In this document: one piece after another, positions 1 through 10,153 of the stretch | Numbering within the stretch: position 1 is the stretch's first letter | Layout of the letters: each line of letters starts with the position of its first letter | DNA from: Drosophila miranda | Taxonomy: Eukaryota > Arthropoda > Insecta > Diptera > Drosophilidae | Assembly (NCBI RefSeq): GCF_003369915.1 | Contig: NC_046675.1 | Span: 27,404,001 to 27,468,000, forward strand | DNA length: 64,000 nt | Direction: 5' to 3' | The notes under the pieces: model-generated | Told to the model about the DNA's origin: nothing | The model's input: the letters and a program-made list of their open reading frames with translations, nothing else | The model's database searches: none | Translations under genes and position numbers: made by a program

Positions 1-14
1 CTTTTCTACTTGCC

Positions 15-240
15 ACACACACACACACACACATACGAGAATCTAATGCAGTTTATATACACAGATTGTATACATAGATTTGTGAAGAAAATTTGTATTT
101 ATGTTGTTGGCCAAGCCCCCATGACACCCGCTCTGTCGTTTGGTTTGTCTTTCAATGCTCTTTCGACTTTCAACACATTATGTGCCCCATTTAATGTCTA
201 TGTGTTTGTGACACATGCACACACACACACACACACACAC
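15..240. repeat. CA/AC microsatellites flanking the R1-clade insertion
   Basis: Two (CA)n tracts are visible, at about 15-32 and 211-240. The second is the target into which the retrotransposon starting at 251 inserted. The DNA between them is unremarkable, and no gene is supported there. Confidence 0.9.
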
Positions 241-250
241 GAGACACGCA
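237..250. repeat. Target-site duplication, 5' copy (R1-clade element)
   Basis: ACACGAGACACGCA, identical to 4483-4496. It lies at the edge of the AC repeat, immediately before the element. Confidence 0.9.
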
Positions 251-271
251 GAGGGCCAGAGGTCGATCAAC

Positions 272-1378
272 ATGGCCATCAAGAAGATGGTAGCACGCAT
301 GAAGGAGTTGCAAGTGGAAGTCAAATCCCATCTGCAGGCGCCAGAGGATAAAAGGGCAGCGCCAGGAGGATGCCAGTGCCATGATCACACTGCAGGCCCA
401 ACTGGCCCCCTACCCAGGATGACCAAGCCCAGTGCGACTAAGGCGACGCAAACGGCATCAGGAGCCCACAAGAGCGAGGCAACATTCCGAACTGAGGAGA
501 AGAGCGCGCGCGGAAGGCCCAGGCAAGGACACCAAGCTGACGCCACTCGACAAGAGGAAACCAAGATGCAGTGCGGCAAGGCGGAAGACACCAACCCTAC
601 ACAGAAGTGGAGTGAGGTGAGAGGCAGGCGTGCGAAACGCAAGCAGACAGGCCGACCAGACGCAGTGCTGGTCAAATGCACCGAGGAGGCATCATACGCC
701 GACATCCTCAAACTGGTGAAGGCAGCACCAACACTCCAGAGCCTCAAAAACAAGGTTCAGGGCATCAGGAAGACAGCCTCGGGCGAGCTGCTTCTAAGGA
801 TGCAACAATCCTCAGACCCCGCCACCCAGGAGCTGCAGATGGCCATCCAGGCAGCGCTTGGGGACAAGGCAGCCGTGAAGGCCATGCAGGAGACAGTCGC
901 GGTTGAGGTACTCAACATAGACGAGCTCACGACAGGCGACGAGGTATGTGAGGCCATAGCTGCAGCGATCGACGGCGACTTAACACAAGGAGCAGTGCCG
1001 TACATGCGGAAAGCATATGGCGCAACGCAGGTAGCTACGCTGAACCTTCAGCCCGCACTCGCAAAGAAGCTCCTGGAGCTCGGAAAAGTTCGAATCGGCT
1101 GGGTTGTCTGCGTGCGGCAACGGATTGCGCCAACCCGCTGCTTCAAGTGCATGGCCTATGGACACACTGCAGCCAGGTGCAGATCCAAGCGGCCTGTGGC
1201 AAGCAATGCATGCTACAAATGTGGTGGGGAGGGGCACAAGCACAACCAGTGCAACAACCCGCCAATGTGCATACTATGCGCTGGCAAGCCAGGAGACGTC
1301 CGCTCAGCAGCCCACTCGGCCCTCAGTCGCAGCTGCCCTGAGTATAAGAAGGCACTAGCAAAACTGGTTGATGGTTAA
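272..1378 (+). CDS. ORF1 (Gag-like RNA-binding protein) of the R1-clade element
   Basis: Open frame of 368 codons. I chose the ATG at 272 because the element itself starts at 251; the in-frame ATG at 215 lies in the CA repeat outside it. The N-terminal half is charged and basic and probably forms the coiled or gag-like region. The C-terminal 80 residues carry three zinc knuckles in the usual order of R1/jockey ORF1: CFKCMAYGHTAARC, CYKCGGEGHKHNQC, and a third starting CILC and ending RSC. In this family ORF1 binds element RNA and forms the ribonucleoprotein. The 3' end overlaps the ORF2 ATG by about 11 bases, an arrangement often read by termination-reinitiation. The frame is uninterrupted, so this ORF could still be functional. 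It is shorter than many R1 ORF1 proteins, so some N-terminal sequence may be lost. Confidence 0.82.
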   Translation: MAIKKMVARMKELQVEVKSHLQAPEDKRAAPGGCQCHDHTAGPTGPLPRMTKPSATKATQTASGAHKSEATFRTEEKSARGRPRQGHQADATRQEETKMQCGKAEDTNPTQKWSEVRGRRAKRKQTGRPDAVLVKCTEEASYADILKLVKAAPTLQSLKNKVQGIRKTASGELLLRMQQSSDPATQELQMAIQAALGDKAAVKAMQETVAVEVLNIDELTTGDEVCEAIAAAIDGDLTQGAVPYMRKAYGATQVATLNLQPALAKKLLELGKVRIGWVVCVRQRIAPTRCFKCMAYGHTAARCRSKRPVASNACYKCGGEGHKHNQCNNPPMCILCAGKPGDVRSAAHSALSRSCPEYKKALAKLVDG

Positions 1379-4312
1379 GCTCCTGCAGCTCAACCTAAAC
1401 CACTGCCGAGCTGCTCAGGATCTGTTGGCGCAAACAGTCCTGGAGCAGAAGATCGACATAGCGCTACTCAGCGAGCCGTACGGCAAAAAACACGAAGGAG
1501 TCTGGCAGCAAAGCTCAGACGGAGGAGCAGCAATCTGGAGCTGTGGCCCACAACCAGGCCAGCTTACCCACAGAGCATCCAGAGTGGGATATGTGAGAGC
1601 TAAGCACAGCGGCACTTTTGTCTACAGCTGCTACATAGCACCGAGGTTCACGCAGCAGGAGTATGAGGCGATCATCAGCAACATCGCTAACGACGCACGA
1701 GGCAAATCGCCGGTCCTGATAGCGGGCGACTTTAACGCCTGGGCCACGACTTGGGGCAGCGCCAAGAACACACCCCGTGGGACATCGCTCCTGGACGAGT
1801 TCGCAAGCCTGAACGTCTGTCTCCTCAACACAGGAACCACACCAACGTTCAGCAAAGCAGGGCGGGAGTCTATTATAGACCTCACCTTTGCAAGCCCAGA
1901 GCTCGCACGCCACGCGAAGTGGCAAGTGCTGAGTGCTTACACCCATAGTGACCACTTAGCCGTAATGACGGAAACCTTTGCACCCAGGAACACAACAAGG
2001 ATACAGCGGGCGCTCCAGGCCGGGTACAAGGAGGAAAGCCTGAGCAGAGCCGCGCTCCTCTCGGCAGCAGAAAACCTAAGCGCCGCCGGGGATGCTGAAG
2101 CATCCGCGCTTGCCGTTTACAGGACCGTCAAAGCGGCCTGTGATGCAGCCATGAAAAAAAGAAAGATCGGAGGAAGCAGGCACCGGCCAGTACCGTGGTG
2201 GAATGAGCACATTGCCAAGGCCAGGAGGGAGTGCTGCGCAGCTCGGCGTGCCTACCAGCGAGCAAGAGGCTCCGCCCAATTTGGCAGAAATGGCGCGGCA
2301 TTCAAGGCCAAAAGAAAAGAGCTGAAGGAGGCCATCAGAAGCAGCAAACTCAAATGCTTCAAGGAGCTCTGCGATGCAGCCGATGCGGAACCTTTTGGTG
2401 GAGCATACAAACTAGTCATGGGAGATTAAACAGACAGCCTATGCCCAAGGATCCGGTGCATATGAGAAAGATAGTCGGCACCCTATTCCCTGGACAACCA
2501 CCCTTACAAGAGGAAGCTAGGCTAGAAGGAGCTAGCCTGAGGGACACCACCACCATCATCACTGCCAGAGAAGTACTGGAGGCCACGGGTAAGCTGAAGA
2601 TCGGGAAAGCGGCAGGTCCAGATGGAGTCCCTAATGCAGCACTAAAATGCATAATTAGAGCCCATCCGGAAGCATTCGCCACAATGTACACCCAGTGCCT
2701 AGCGGAGCGGACAGTCCCACGAGCATGGAAACGGCAAAGGCTGGTTCTGATACCCAAGCCAGGCAAAGAGCTCAACGACCCATCGTCATACCGGCCGCTG
2801 TGTATGCTGGATACCATGGGCAAGATTTTCGAGAGGATGGTATGTAACCGACTGGAGGCGGAACTGGCTGAGCGTCGCGGACTTTCCGACCTCCAATTCG
2901 GGTTCCGCAAGCAGAGGAGCACCACTGACGCCATCGAGATGGTGACAAACCTTGCCAGGGAAGCCATGGCAGGAACGCGATGGGCTGGAGGCGACAAAAA
3001 GTACTGCCTAGTATGTACACTAGACGTACGAAACGCCTTCAACTCTGCCAGCTGGAAGAGCATCCTAGAGGCCCTGACCAGGAGGGGTATATCTGAGCAA
3101 ATCACACGGACTCTGCGAAGCTATTTCACGGACCGCGTCCTGATCTACGACACGGAAGAAGGAGCAGAACATCACCAAATCACCGGAGGCGTCCCACAGG
3201 GCTCGGTCCTAGGGCCGATACTGTGGAACGTGATGTATGACGATATCCTGCGGCTTACATTACCGGAAGGGTGCACCCTGGTGGGCTTCGCCGACGACAT
3301 AGCACTGGTGACAGTGTCGAAACACGTAAGAGACGTAGAGGAGAAAACCAACGTAGCAGTCGGGATGATAGTGGCCTGGCTCGCAGCCAACGGGCTAGCA
3401 TTGGCGGAGAAGAAGACGGAGGCTGTGCTAATGAGCAGCAGAAAAAAGGTCGAGCAGGCATGCGTGAGAGTCGGTAGCACGATCATCAGGACCAAGCCTG
3501 CGCTAAAGTACCTAGGGGTAATGATGGACCAGAGGCTAAACTTCAAGGCCCACCTGGAATACGCCAGCGCAAAAGCGACTGCAGCTACGGCGGCCATAAG
3601 CAGGATGATGGCCAATACAGGGGGACCACGGCAGCGTAGCAGGCAGCTCATCGCTGGGGTGGTCACCTCCATAATCTTATATGGATCAGCAGTGTGGGCA
3701 CCAGCAATGATGGTTTCCACATACAGCAGAGACTGCAGAAGCGCATACCGACGCTGTGCCCTGAGGGTTACATGCTGCTTCCGGACGGTGTCTGAAGACG
3801 CCGCACTTATTGTGGCAGGCATGGTCCCACTGGATCTCCTGGCAGCTGAGCGGCAGAGCGGAGTGGAGGTAGCCAGCGAGCGGCGAGAGCGCACTATAGC
3901 CCAGTGGCAACGGCGCTGGGACCAAGCGGCAAAAGGGAGGTGGACCAGACGTCTCCTTCCCCAGCTTAGCCCATGGCTGCGAAGAAGGCACGGCCAAATG
4001 GACCATTATTTGGGCCAACTGCTGACGGGGCATGGCTGCTTCAAGCAGTACCTGCATCGCTTTAGGCATGCTGACGACCCGTATTGCAGCTGCTGCGGGC
4101 CTGGAGTCGACGAGGATGCAGAGCACGTCTTCTTTGTATGCCCCCGCTTCTCGCAAGAACGAACGAGGCTAGGGGAGACGCTTGCAGAAGTGAGTGTGGA
4201 CACCCTCACCGACCAGATGCTAGCCGATGAGCAATCTTGGAACGCGGTCGCCTACATGGCAGCAAGCGTGATCAAGGAGCTGCGCAGGCTGGAGCGAAGC
4301 CGGACAAACTAA
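1368..4312 (+). pseudogene. ORF2 (endonuclease-reverse transcriptase) of the R1-clade element, one frameshift
   Basis: The N-terminal part (1368-about 2425) is an AP-type endonuclease. It begins with the conserved LQLNLNHCRAAQ stretch and has LLSEPYG, the catalytic GDFNAW motif and the terminal SDH motif. The reading frame then shifts by one base near 2420-2430 and continues as a reverse transcriptase to 4312. The RT part shows the YRPL box, GVPQGSVLGP, the catalytic FADD box and a C-terminal CCHC motif (CSCCGPG, H, C). No RNase H domain follows, as expected for the R1 clade. The product would nick target DNA and reverse-transcribe element RNA from the nick. The single frameshift in the linker breaks this copy; both halves are otherwise open, so the damage looks recent or could be a sequencing error. 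Confidence 0.85.
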
Positions 4313-4452
4313 GCCAGAAGGATGACCCCACAGCCCGCACCGCGAAGTAATGCCTAGCGGCAGTCCCGCGGGAGCGGACCCACCCCCCCCCCCCCCCCCC
4401 CACCCCCTTCCCAGCCATAATTGTTATTTTATAAATATAAATTGTTTTCCCA

Positions 4453-4482
<30 letters not shown>
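4313..4482 (+). other. 3' UTR and poly(A) tail of the R1-clade element
   Basis: Contains a pure C run around 4382-4400 and an AATAAA at about 4452 that merges directly into a roughly 30-base A tract. Confidence 0.8.
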
Positions 4483-4483
<1 letters not shown>

Positions 4484-4496
4484 CACGAGACACGCA
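4483..4496. repeat. Target-site duplication, 3' copy (R1-clade element)
   Basis: ACACGAGACACGCA follows the poly(A) tail and matches 237-250 base for base. Confidence 0.9.
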
Positions 4497-5425
4497 CAGC
4501 GAACGTCAAGTGGCAATTTACATTAGTTTTATTGTATATGAAATTAGCAGCATTTAGCATCGACATCAACAGCAGCAGGAGCCGGCAAAACTTTTGCCTT
4601 TTGGATCCAATTACTCCGAATATCCATGGGTGTGTGCGTGTTTGTTAGATTTGTTTCCTCATATGACTGTACTGTCGCACTCGGCATATCAATTTCGCCT
4701 TGGCAACGTGGCCCCAAACTCCAGCTCCAACGCCAGAGCTGGGACATTTCAAGGTAGACGGGGCCAAAAGCAAATCGATTTTGTTAATAAAAACGAAGGG
4801 AAACTTAAAGGAAAAATAGAAGAGTCGGGCCAGCAGGAAGGGGGCTGGTGAAGTGTGATACTTGCTCGAAAGTAACAATTGACAATCTCCATGATAATGG
4901 CATTCCTGAAGGTTTATTATGCAAGTTCTCGCTCTATTACCCGCTCGACCCTGAGTTCCATGGAGCAGCCTGAAAGTATTTGCAAACGCCTTGGAGGAGA
5001 ACTAATTCCGAAGATTCCACGTACCACGTGCCACTTCATATGGATCTACGGATTGTTGTTGCATTTGGATATTTCCAAGTATATCCCAGTGAATGAATTG
5101 TATAATTATCCTTCCCCATAATCAGTTCTTTCAATTTGAATGAATGCGTACGTTGCTTTTATTTTTTTCTTTCTATTACCTTTCTACGCACGTATAACCT
5201 TTGTTGGCATTCAAAGTTTTGATACAAAAAAACCGAAAATAATCTTCAAAAATATTTCAATAATTTGCCACTGACAAAATTCCTAAACTAAACAAACAAC
5301 CCCCAAAAAAACACTAAAGGAAAAATGAAAAACCTAACAATTTAGTTCCACCCCAGGCGTAAATCGAAATCTTTGCTACCTATAAACCTAATGTCCTACC
5401 GCTATACCTCGACCTAGAGACCGAC
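4497..5425. other. Non-coding stretch between the R1-clade element and the secreted-protein gene
   Basis: No convincing gene or repeat. The right part should hold the 3' UTR of the minus-strand gene ending at 5426. A minus-strand AATAAA (plus-strand TTTATT, 5158-5163) is the nearest candidate polyadenylation signal, about 260 bases past the stop codon. Confidence 0.5.
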
Positions 5426-6994
5426 CTATGCATCATGACACTGGTCGACAATGACCACGTCGTCGTCGACTATTTCGCCGTTGCGATTGGCATGATGCTC
5501 GTGGTGGACGGGGCAGGTGAGAACGATTTCGTCCTCCTTGCGGGTGGGTGCGACTTCAGCAGCTTCCTTGGTCTTGAGGTCGTCCTTCTTGGAGGCATCC
5601 AGACGCTTGCTCTTGTTGTCCTTCTTGCTTTTCTTATCCATTTTGTTGGCTTTGCCCGTCTTGGGTTTGTCCAGTTGGTCATCACTCTCGAGCTCCAAAG
5701 GATCCTCCTCTTGGTCGATAGCTTCGCGATTGGTCTGCAGCGACAGCTCCACGGCGCCGTTGAGGAATTGAGACAAAGGTGATTTCATGTGGCTGTTGTG
5801 CATCTTGTGCATCAGTTGTTGCAACACGTCGAATATTAGCGGCAGAGCAGGCGAGGACTCGTACTTCGCATAGTACTTGGACGGGGTCATAATGTGGCCG
5901 CGGTGTGGTTCGCTTTTGGAGGCGTTCAAGAGGAGAACTCCGGCCAAGTCCTGGTCCATCATTTCCGGTTCAGAGTCGAGTTCCTGCTGCATGTCCTCAG
6001 TAACCATGTTGGGGGACACCAGCTCGAAGTCCTTAATCTCGAGATTGCCACCTCGAGAGACCACCTTCTTATAGTACGCAAAGGGCGGCAGCAGTCCTGT
6101 ACCTAGAGAAAGCACAGTCGCAGCGTGGCGGTATTTGGGGCGAGGGTTAGCCAAACGAGGCATTAGGGCGTCATTCATCAGCAATATGCGGCGCTTGAGG
6201 CGATGCAGCTCGGGCAGTAAAGTGTCTAACAGTCCAGTCGATGGCCCCACTAGTGGCTCCTCGATTTTGGGTGCGGATGTGTGTGTTGTGGTGGTGATTG
6301 TAGGGTCTTCCATGGCGCCAGCCTTGTCGTTGTCCACGGCAGGCTCTTGCCGAGTGGATGATTTAACCACAGTTTGAGGATTAGCCGTGCTAGCGACTGT
6401 TGCCATTGCTTTGGCGGTTCCGGAAGTTGTGCCGTTGCCCGCTTGAGTTGCCATCAACGGTCCAGAAGTGGATGCCACAGCTTTAGCATTCAGCTGGACA
6501 TGCGAGCGCTTGATGCGCAGGCCCTGCCCCATCCAAGTCCGCATCAGCATCACGGGCAGTAAAGTGTTTACCAGTCCAGTCGATGGCCCCACTAGTGGCT
6601 CATCGATTTTGGGTGCGGATGTGTGTGTTGTGGTGATTGTAGGGTCTTCCATGGCGCCAGCCTTGTCGTTGTCCACGGCAGGCTCTTGCCGAGTGGATGA
6701 TTTAACCACAGTTTGAGGATTAGCCGTGCTAGCGACTGTTGCCATTGCTTTGGCGGTTCCGGAAGTTGTGCCGTTGCCCGCTTGAGTTGCCATCAACGGT
6801 CCAGAAGTGGATGCCACAGCTGTAGCATTCAGCTGGACATGCGAGCGCTTGATGCGCAGGCCCTGCCCCATCCAAGGCTGCATCAGCATCACGGCACCTA
6901 CACCCACCCCAAAATATTAGTTTCGCTCATGAACAACTTCTGCGGTACCCCCATACTTACACCAGAAGATCACCAAGACATTAAACTTGGACAT
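5426..6994 (-). CDS. Unrecognised secreted protein with tandem duplicated N-terminal module, 501 aa
   Basis: Two exons fit: exon 1 is 6961-6994 and exon 2 is 5426-6897, with a 63-bp intron (donor GTAAGT at 6960-6955, acceptor TGTAG ending at 6898). Joined, they give 501 codons. The first 24 residues, MSKFNVLVIFWCAVMLMQPW and on, read as a signal peptide, so the product is probably secreted or lumenal. Next come two near-identical 113-114-residue modules rich in Thr, Ser, Ala and Pro. After them is a unique region (about residues 245-380) and a highly charged Lys/Asp/Glu tail with a CPVHHEHH motif near the end. The Ser/Thr-rich modules could be O-glycosylated, and the KR pairs could be processing sites; both are inference. 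I do not recognise the family. Codon use and an unbroken frame argue for a real gene. The transcription start and any upstream non-coding exon are unknown. Confidence 0.68.
6211..6892 (-). repeat. In-frame tandem duplication, two units of about 340 bp
   Basis: Units at about 6211-6552 and 6553-6892 are nearly identical (a few substitutions and one 3-bp difference in a GTG run). Both lengths are multiples of three, so the host reading frame is kept. The repeat begins inside the coding sequence of the signal peptide's C-terminal half. Confidence 0.9.
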
Positions 6995-9060
6995 TATCAA
7001 AGATCAGGTCGGTTGTTATTGATTGAAGGCAGCTCTGCAAATAAAAGAAAAGAAAACCCAACTTCAATTAAAAGTAAAAACAAAAATTTTGACAGTTTTT
7101 TCACAAAATATTCCTCAAAACTATCACAAATTTTTTCAATTTTTAAATTTTTGTTTGGTTAACTCACTTTTATTTTTATTTGGGACTGGGATATGTGCTC
7201 GACACAAGGTTGAACATAGGAATGATTCGAACTGCTTCCTGCCTCGTAGCGGCGTTTTGACAGGCAGCTGGGGAGCCCGGAAAAGGTTACTGGGAGTCGA
7301 AAAACGTAAATACCGATTTTCGAATTCTTTTTTCTTTTCTGATCCATACGCGAACGCACACACGGCACTGCGAGGGGACCTTTTCAAGTGCTGCAAATGG
7401 CAGAAAAAGCAAAAAAAAAAAAAAAAAAAGGCAACAAAAAAATTTGTTTTGTGAGCCGCAAACAAAAGCAAACAGTGGAAAAAGTTTAGATTATAAATTT
7501 CCAATCAATTTTTCGTGCAAAATTCAAACGCACACACAAATAGAAACAGACACAGACACAGACACAGCGAAGGGCACAAATACGAGTGCTCACAGGCGGG
7601 TAGTCATGTGTGGAAATTCTCAGCGAAGCGTAAAGAGGCAAACACAAAAACGGAAATGCGATACACTTGCGAAATGGCTGAAGAATTTTCCAAAAACTCG
7701 CACCCACGTACCAACGCACCCGAAAATACAATCGTACTAATAGTATCCCAATAGTACCGTCCTTCTAATTTTCATACCTGCCAACCTTCATATGATAGAA
7801 GATGATGGCACGTTGCATTCGTGCAAATGCCTCGAGCTATTTCTGATTAGGATGCGAATCGGGTACATCTGTTGTGCGTTTGTAGAATCATCATCCATGA
7901 GGGCTACTCTTCACATAGATATGTAGGATAAGTTCCTGCTTAAGAGATATGGCAGGTAACCAATAGTCCGTTCGATTGCCCGAGACCTTGATATTGGTGC
8001 CTTTTTCTTGGGCCTCTGTCGCCTTCGGTTGGAGGCATTAATAATGTAAAGTGCGTGCGTCAAATGTAAATTCCTTGCTGCCAGCTCACGCGATTTCATA
8101 AACTTGCGACATTCTGAACAAACAATTCTTTCGCCCCAATGTGTGTGTGGCGCGTATGGGGGGCAGGATTCACGGCGACTTAACGCTCAGGTGTGTGTGA
8201 GGGGGGAGGGCGAAGGCACTTTTGCTTATCAGCTTAAATATAAATGCCAAGCGATTGCAGTGGGTGGTGTTCGGGGGGTCAGCTATAGGGGGCAGAGGCG
8301 GGATCTGTGCTGGGGCAACTGCTATGTGCTCTGCAGCTGCTGATGCTGCATTGGGGATTTGCACATTTCCATTCGCATCTTGCCCCCATACTGTTTTCCT
8401 CTCCCTTTTTTTAGCAAGTTGATTTTGCGAGTGTATTGAATAAGTCGATTTTCTCCTTACTGGATTTGCTGGTTCGACAAGGGGCTTAAATATTTAATAT
8501 ACATATCCCTTTTGCATATGCCAAGGAGCTGTGTGCTTCTCCGTCTCCCTTTTGACTCTGTGTCTGCCGCACGATTACTCGTATCGGGGAGGGAATGCCT
8601 AAACCAATGCCTGAACTCCTTCAGCTGCCTTTGATGTATGCCTGGGCTTGGGCCACGGCTTGGGCTTAAAGCCATGCTGCCAGCAATCCTCCATCTCCAT
8701 CTCTTGACGTTTGCTGACTCAACAGTTCAATTGAATTTGATGTTGTTGCTGCCCTTTGACTATGAAATCTAGATTACAACTTTTGGCAACAACTTGTGGC
8801 AAGCAAAATTACAAGCTGCTGTGAGGGAGCGTACGCTCCACCCACATTTTTCCGCCCATCAGCTCACCGGCATTTTCCCACTGGAGGGACCCGGAATTTT
8901 GAATTACGATTTTGACTTTTCTTCGTTTTCTAGGTTTAAGCATTGACTTTTCAGTTTTAGGTTAAGGGGGGAAGGGGGAAGGCCACGAAGGCTACATGGA
9001 ATTAATTTTATATATTATACGGCCCGAGGGGTCTCTAAGCCCCACGTAGCTTATTATCTT
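6995..9060. other. Non-coding region upstream of the secreted-protein gene
   Basis: Mostly unique DNA with low-complexity patches: an A tract at about 7410-7430, GACACA repeats near 7545-7568 and GGGGGAGGG-type runs near 8195-8300. A minus-strand TTTGCAG at about 7040 could be the acceptor of a 5' UTR intron for the gene at 5426-6994. Short open frames here show no family features. Confidence 0.4.
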
Positions 9061-9154
9061 CTTTAAAGGCGGGGCGAGTCGCGATCACGGCGGACGCCAC
9101 TGGCTTTTCAGAACAAAACCCAACAACAACGACGCAGCAGCAGCCAAAGAGAGA

Positions 9155-9500
9155 GAGGAATACACCAAGGACCGAAAACCAACCGCATCGACGCAGCAAC
9201 GGCGAGGAATACACCGAGAAAGCAGAAACCCAACGACAACGACGCAGCAGCAGCCAAAGCCGGTGAGGAATACACCAAGAAAACAGAAACCCAACGACAA
9301 CGACGCAGTAGCAGCCAAAGAGGGAGAGGAATACACTAAAAATCGAAATCCAACGGCACCGACACAGCAACGGGGAGGAATACACCAAGAACCGAAACCT
9401 AACGGCACCGACACAGAAACGGGGAGGAATACACCAAGAAACAAAACCCAACAACAACAACGCAGCGGAAGCCAAAGAGAGAGAGGAATACACCAAGAGC
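9155..9500. repeat. Tandem minisatellite with alternating 49- and 61-bp units
   Basis: GAGGAATACACC recurs at about 9155, 9204, 9265, 9326, 9374, 9423 and 9482. The steps are about 49 and 61 bases, and units differ by presence or absence of a GCAGCAGCCAAAGAG-like insert. The array lies in unusually GC- and purine-rich DNA (9060-10150). Confidence 0.8.
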
Positions 9501-10153
9501 CGAAACGGTAGCCAACAGCATCAATTCAGCGACGGCCGAAGACGAGAAGCGCCGAAAAGATAAGCCGCCAGCGTCGACGCAGCAACGAAACGCCGAAACA
9601 GTAAGCCCACAGCAGCAACGGCAGAAGAGAAACGCGGAAAACTAAAGCGAAGTAACGACGCGCCAGCAGCGAAAAAGAGAGATAAAAGTCACCGGCGCAG
9701 CGTAGACGCCGAACGACGGCGCCAGCCCTCTGCCGCCGCGAGAATGACGACGCTGGCCGTCCACGCTGGCGCTGGATCGGGAGAGTTCTGAGGCTGGAGA
9801 AGAAAAACGTGGATAAGAAAAGGTCGATTGGGAGCAGTCGTAGGAGTCGGACGTGTTCGCGGAAAAACTCGAGTGGCTTGGAAAAAGTAAAAACACGTGG
9901 CGGCCCGGATCCACGCCAACGCTATCAGTGACACGGGGAAGATCCGGCATCGACGCTGCGCTTACGGGGAGAAGACCCTGCATCGATACTACACTTACGG
10001 AGAGGAAATCCTGCATCTACGCTGCACCCACGGGGAAGAGGAGGCTTTCGACGAGTACAAGCGTGGGAGTTCAGGGGTAAGATAGTCTCTAGACGTGTAT
10101 ACGGGCTGCTGAGTGGTGCGATAGGTAGGGAACCAAGAAAGAATAAAGTGAAA
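9500..10153. other. GC-rich flank upstream of the LTR element, unassigned
   Basis: Composition resembles the retroelement to its right rather than the AT-rich host DNA, and short internal repeats of the form CATCGAYRCTRC-CTTACGG occur near 9945-10030. It ends with GAATAAAG just before the LTR start. It may be the remnant of another LTR or leader, but no coding domain is visible. Confidence 0.4.

Larger units (their letters stand above)
251..4482 (+). mobile_element. R1-clade non-LTR retrotransposon, Waldo-like
   Basis: A 4.2-kb unit with ORF1 (CCHC knuckles), ORF2 (AP-type endonuclease plus reverse transcriptase, no RNase H), a short 3' UTR with an 18-20 base C run, and a terminal poly(A). 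A 14-bp direct repeat (ACACGAGACACGCA) flanks it at 237-250 and 4483-4496, which fixes both ends as a target-site duplication. Only 21 bases precede the first ATG, so either the 5' UTR is very short or the copy is slightly 5'-truncated. R1-clade Waldo and Mino families are known to favour AC-type microsatellites, and the insertion site here is such a repeat. The clade call rests on ORF order, absence of RNase H and target choice. Confidence 0.88.

Noticed and set aside
215..271. Upstream ATG of the R1-clade ORF1 at 215
   Set aside because: It lies in the CA microsatellite outside the target duplication, so it is not part of the element. The ATG at 272 was used.
6961..7000. Start of the secreted protein at the ATG at 6907 (493 aa)
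   Set aside because: The spliced form starting at 6994 gives a proper signal peptide and uses consensus splice sites. The ATG at 6907 would lie within the intron.
9035..9496. Minus-strand hydrophobic frames in the GC-rich array
   Set aside because: They come from the tandem repeat and change frame with unit length. A membrane protein is not supported.
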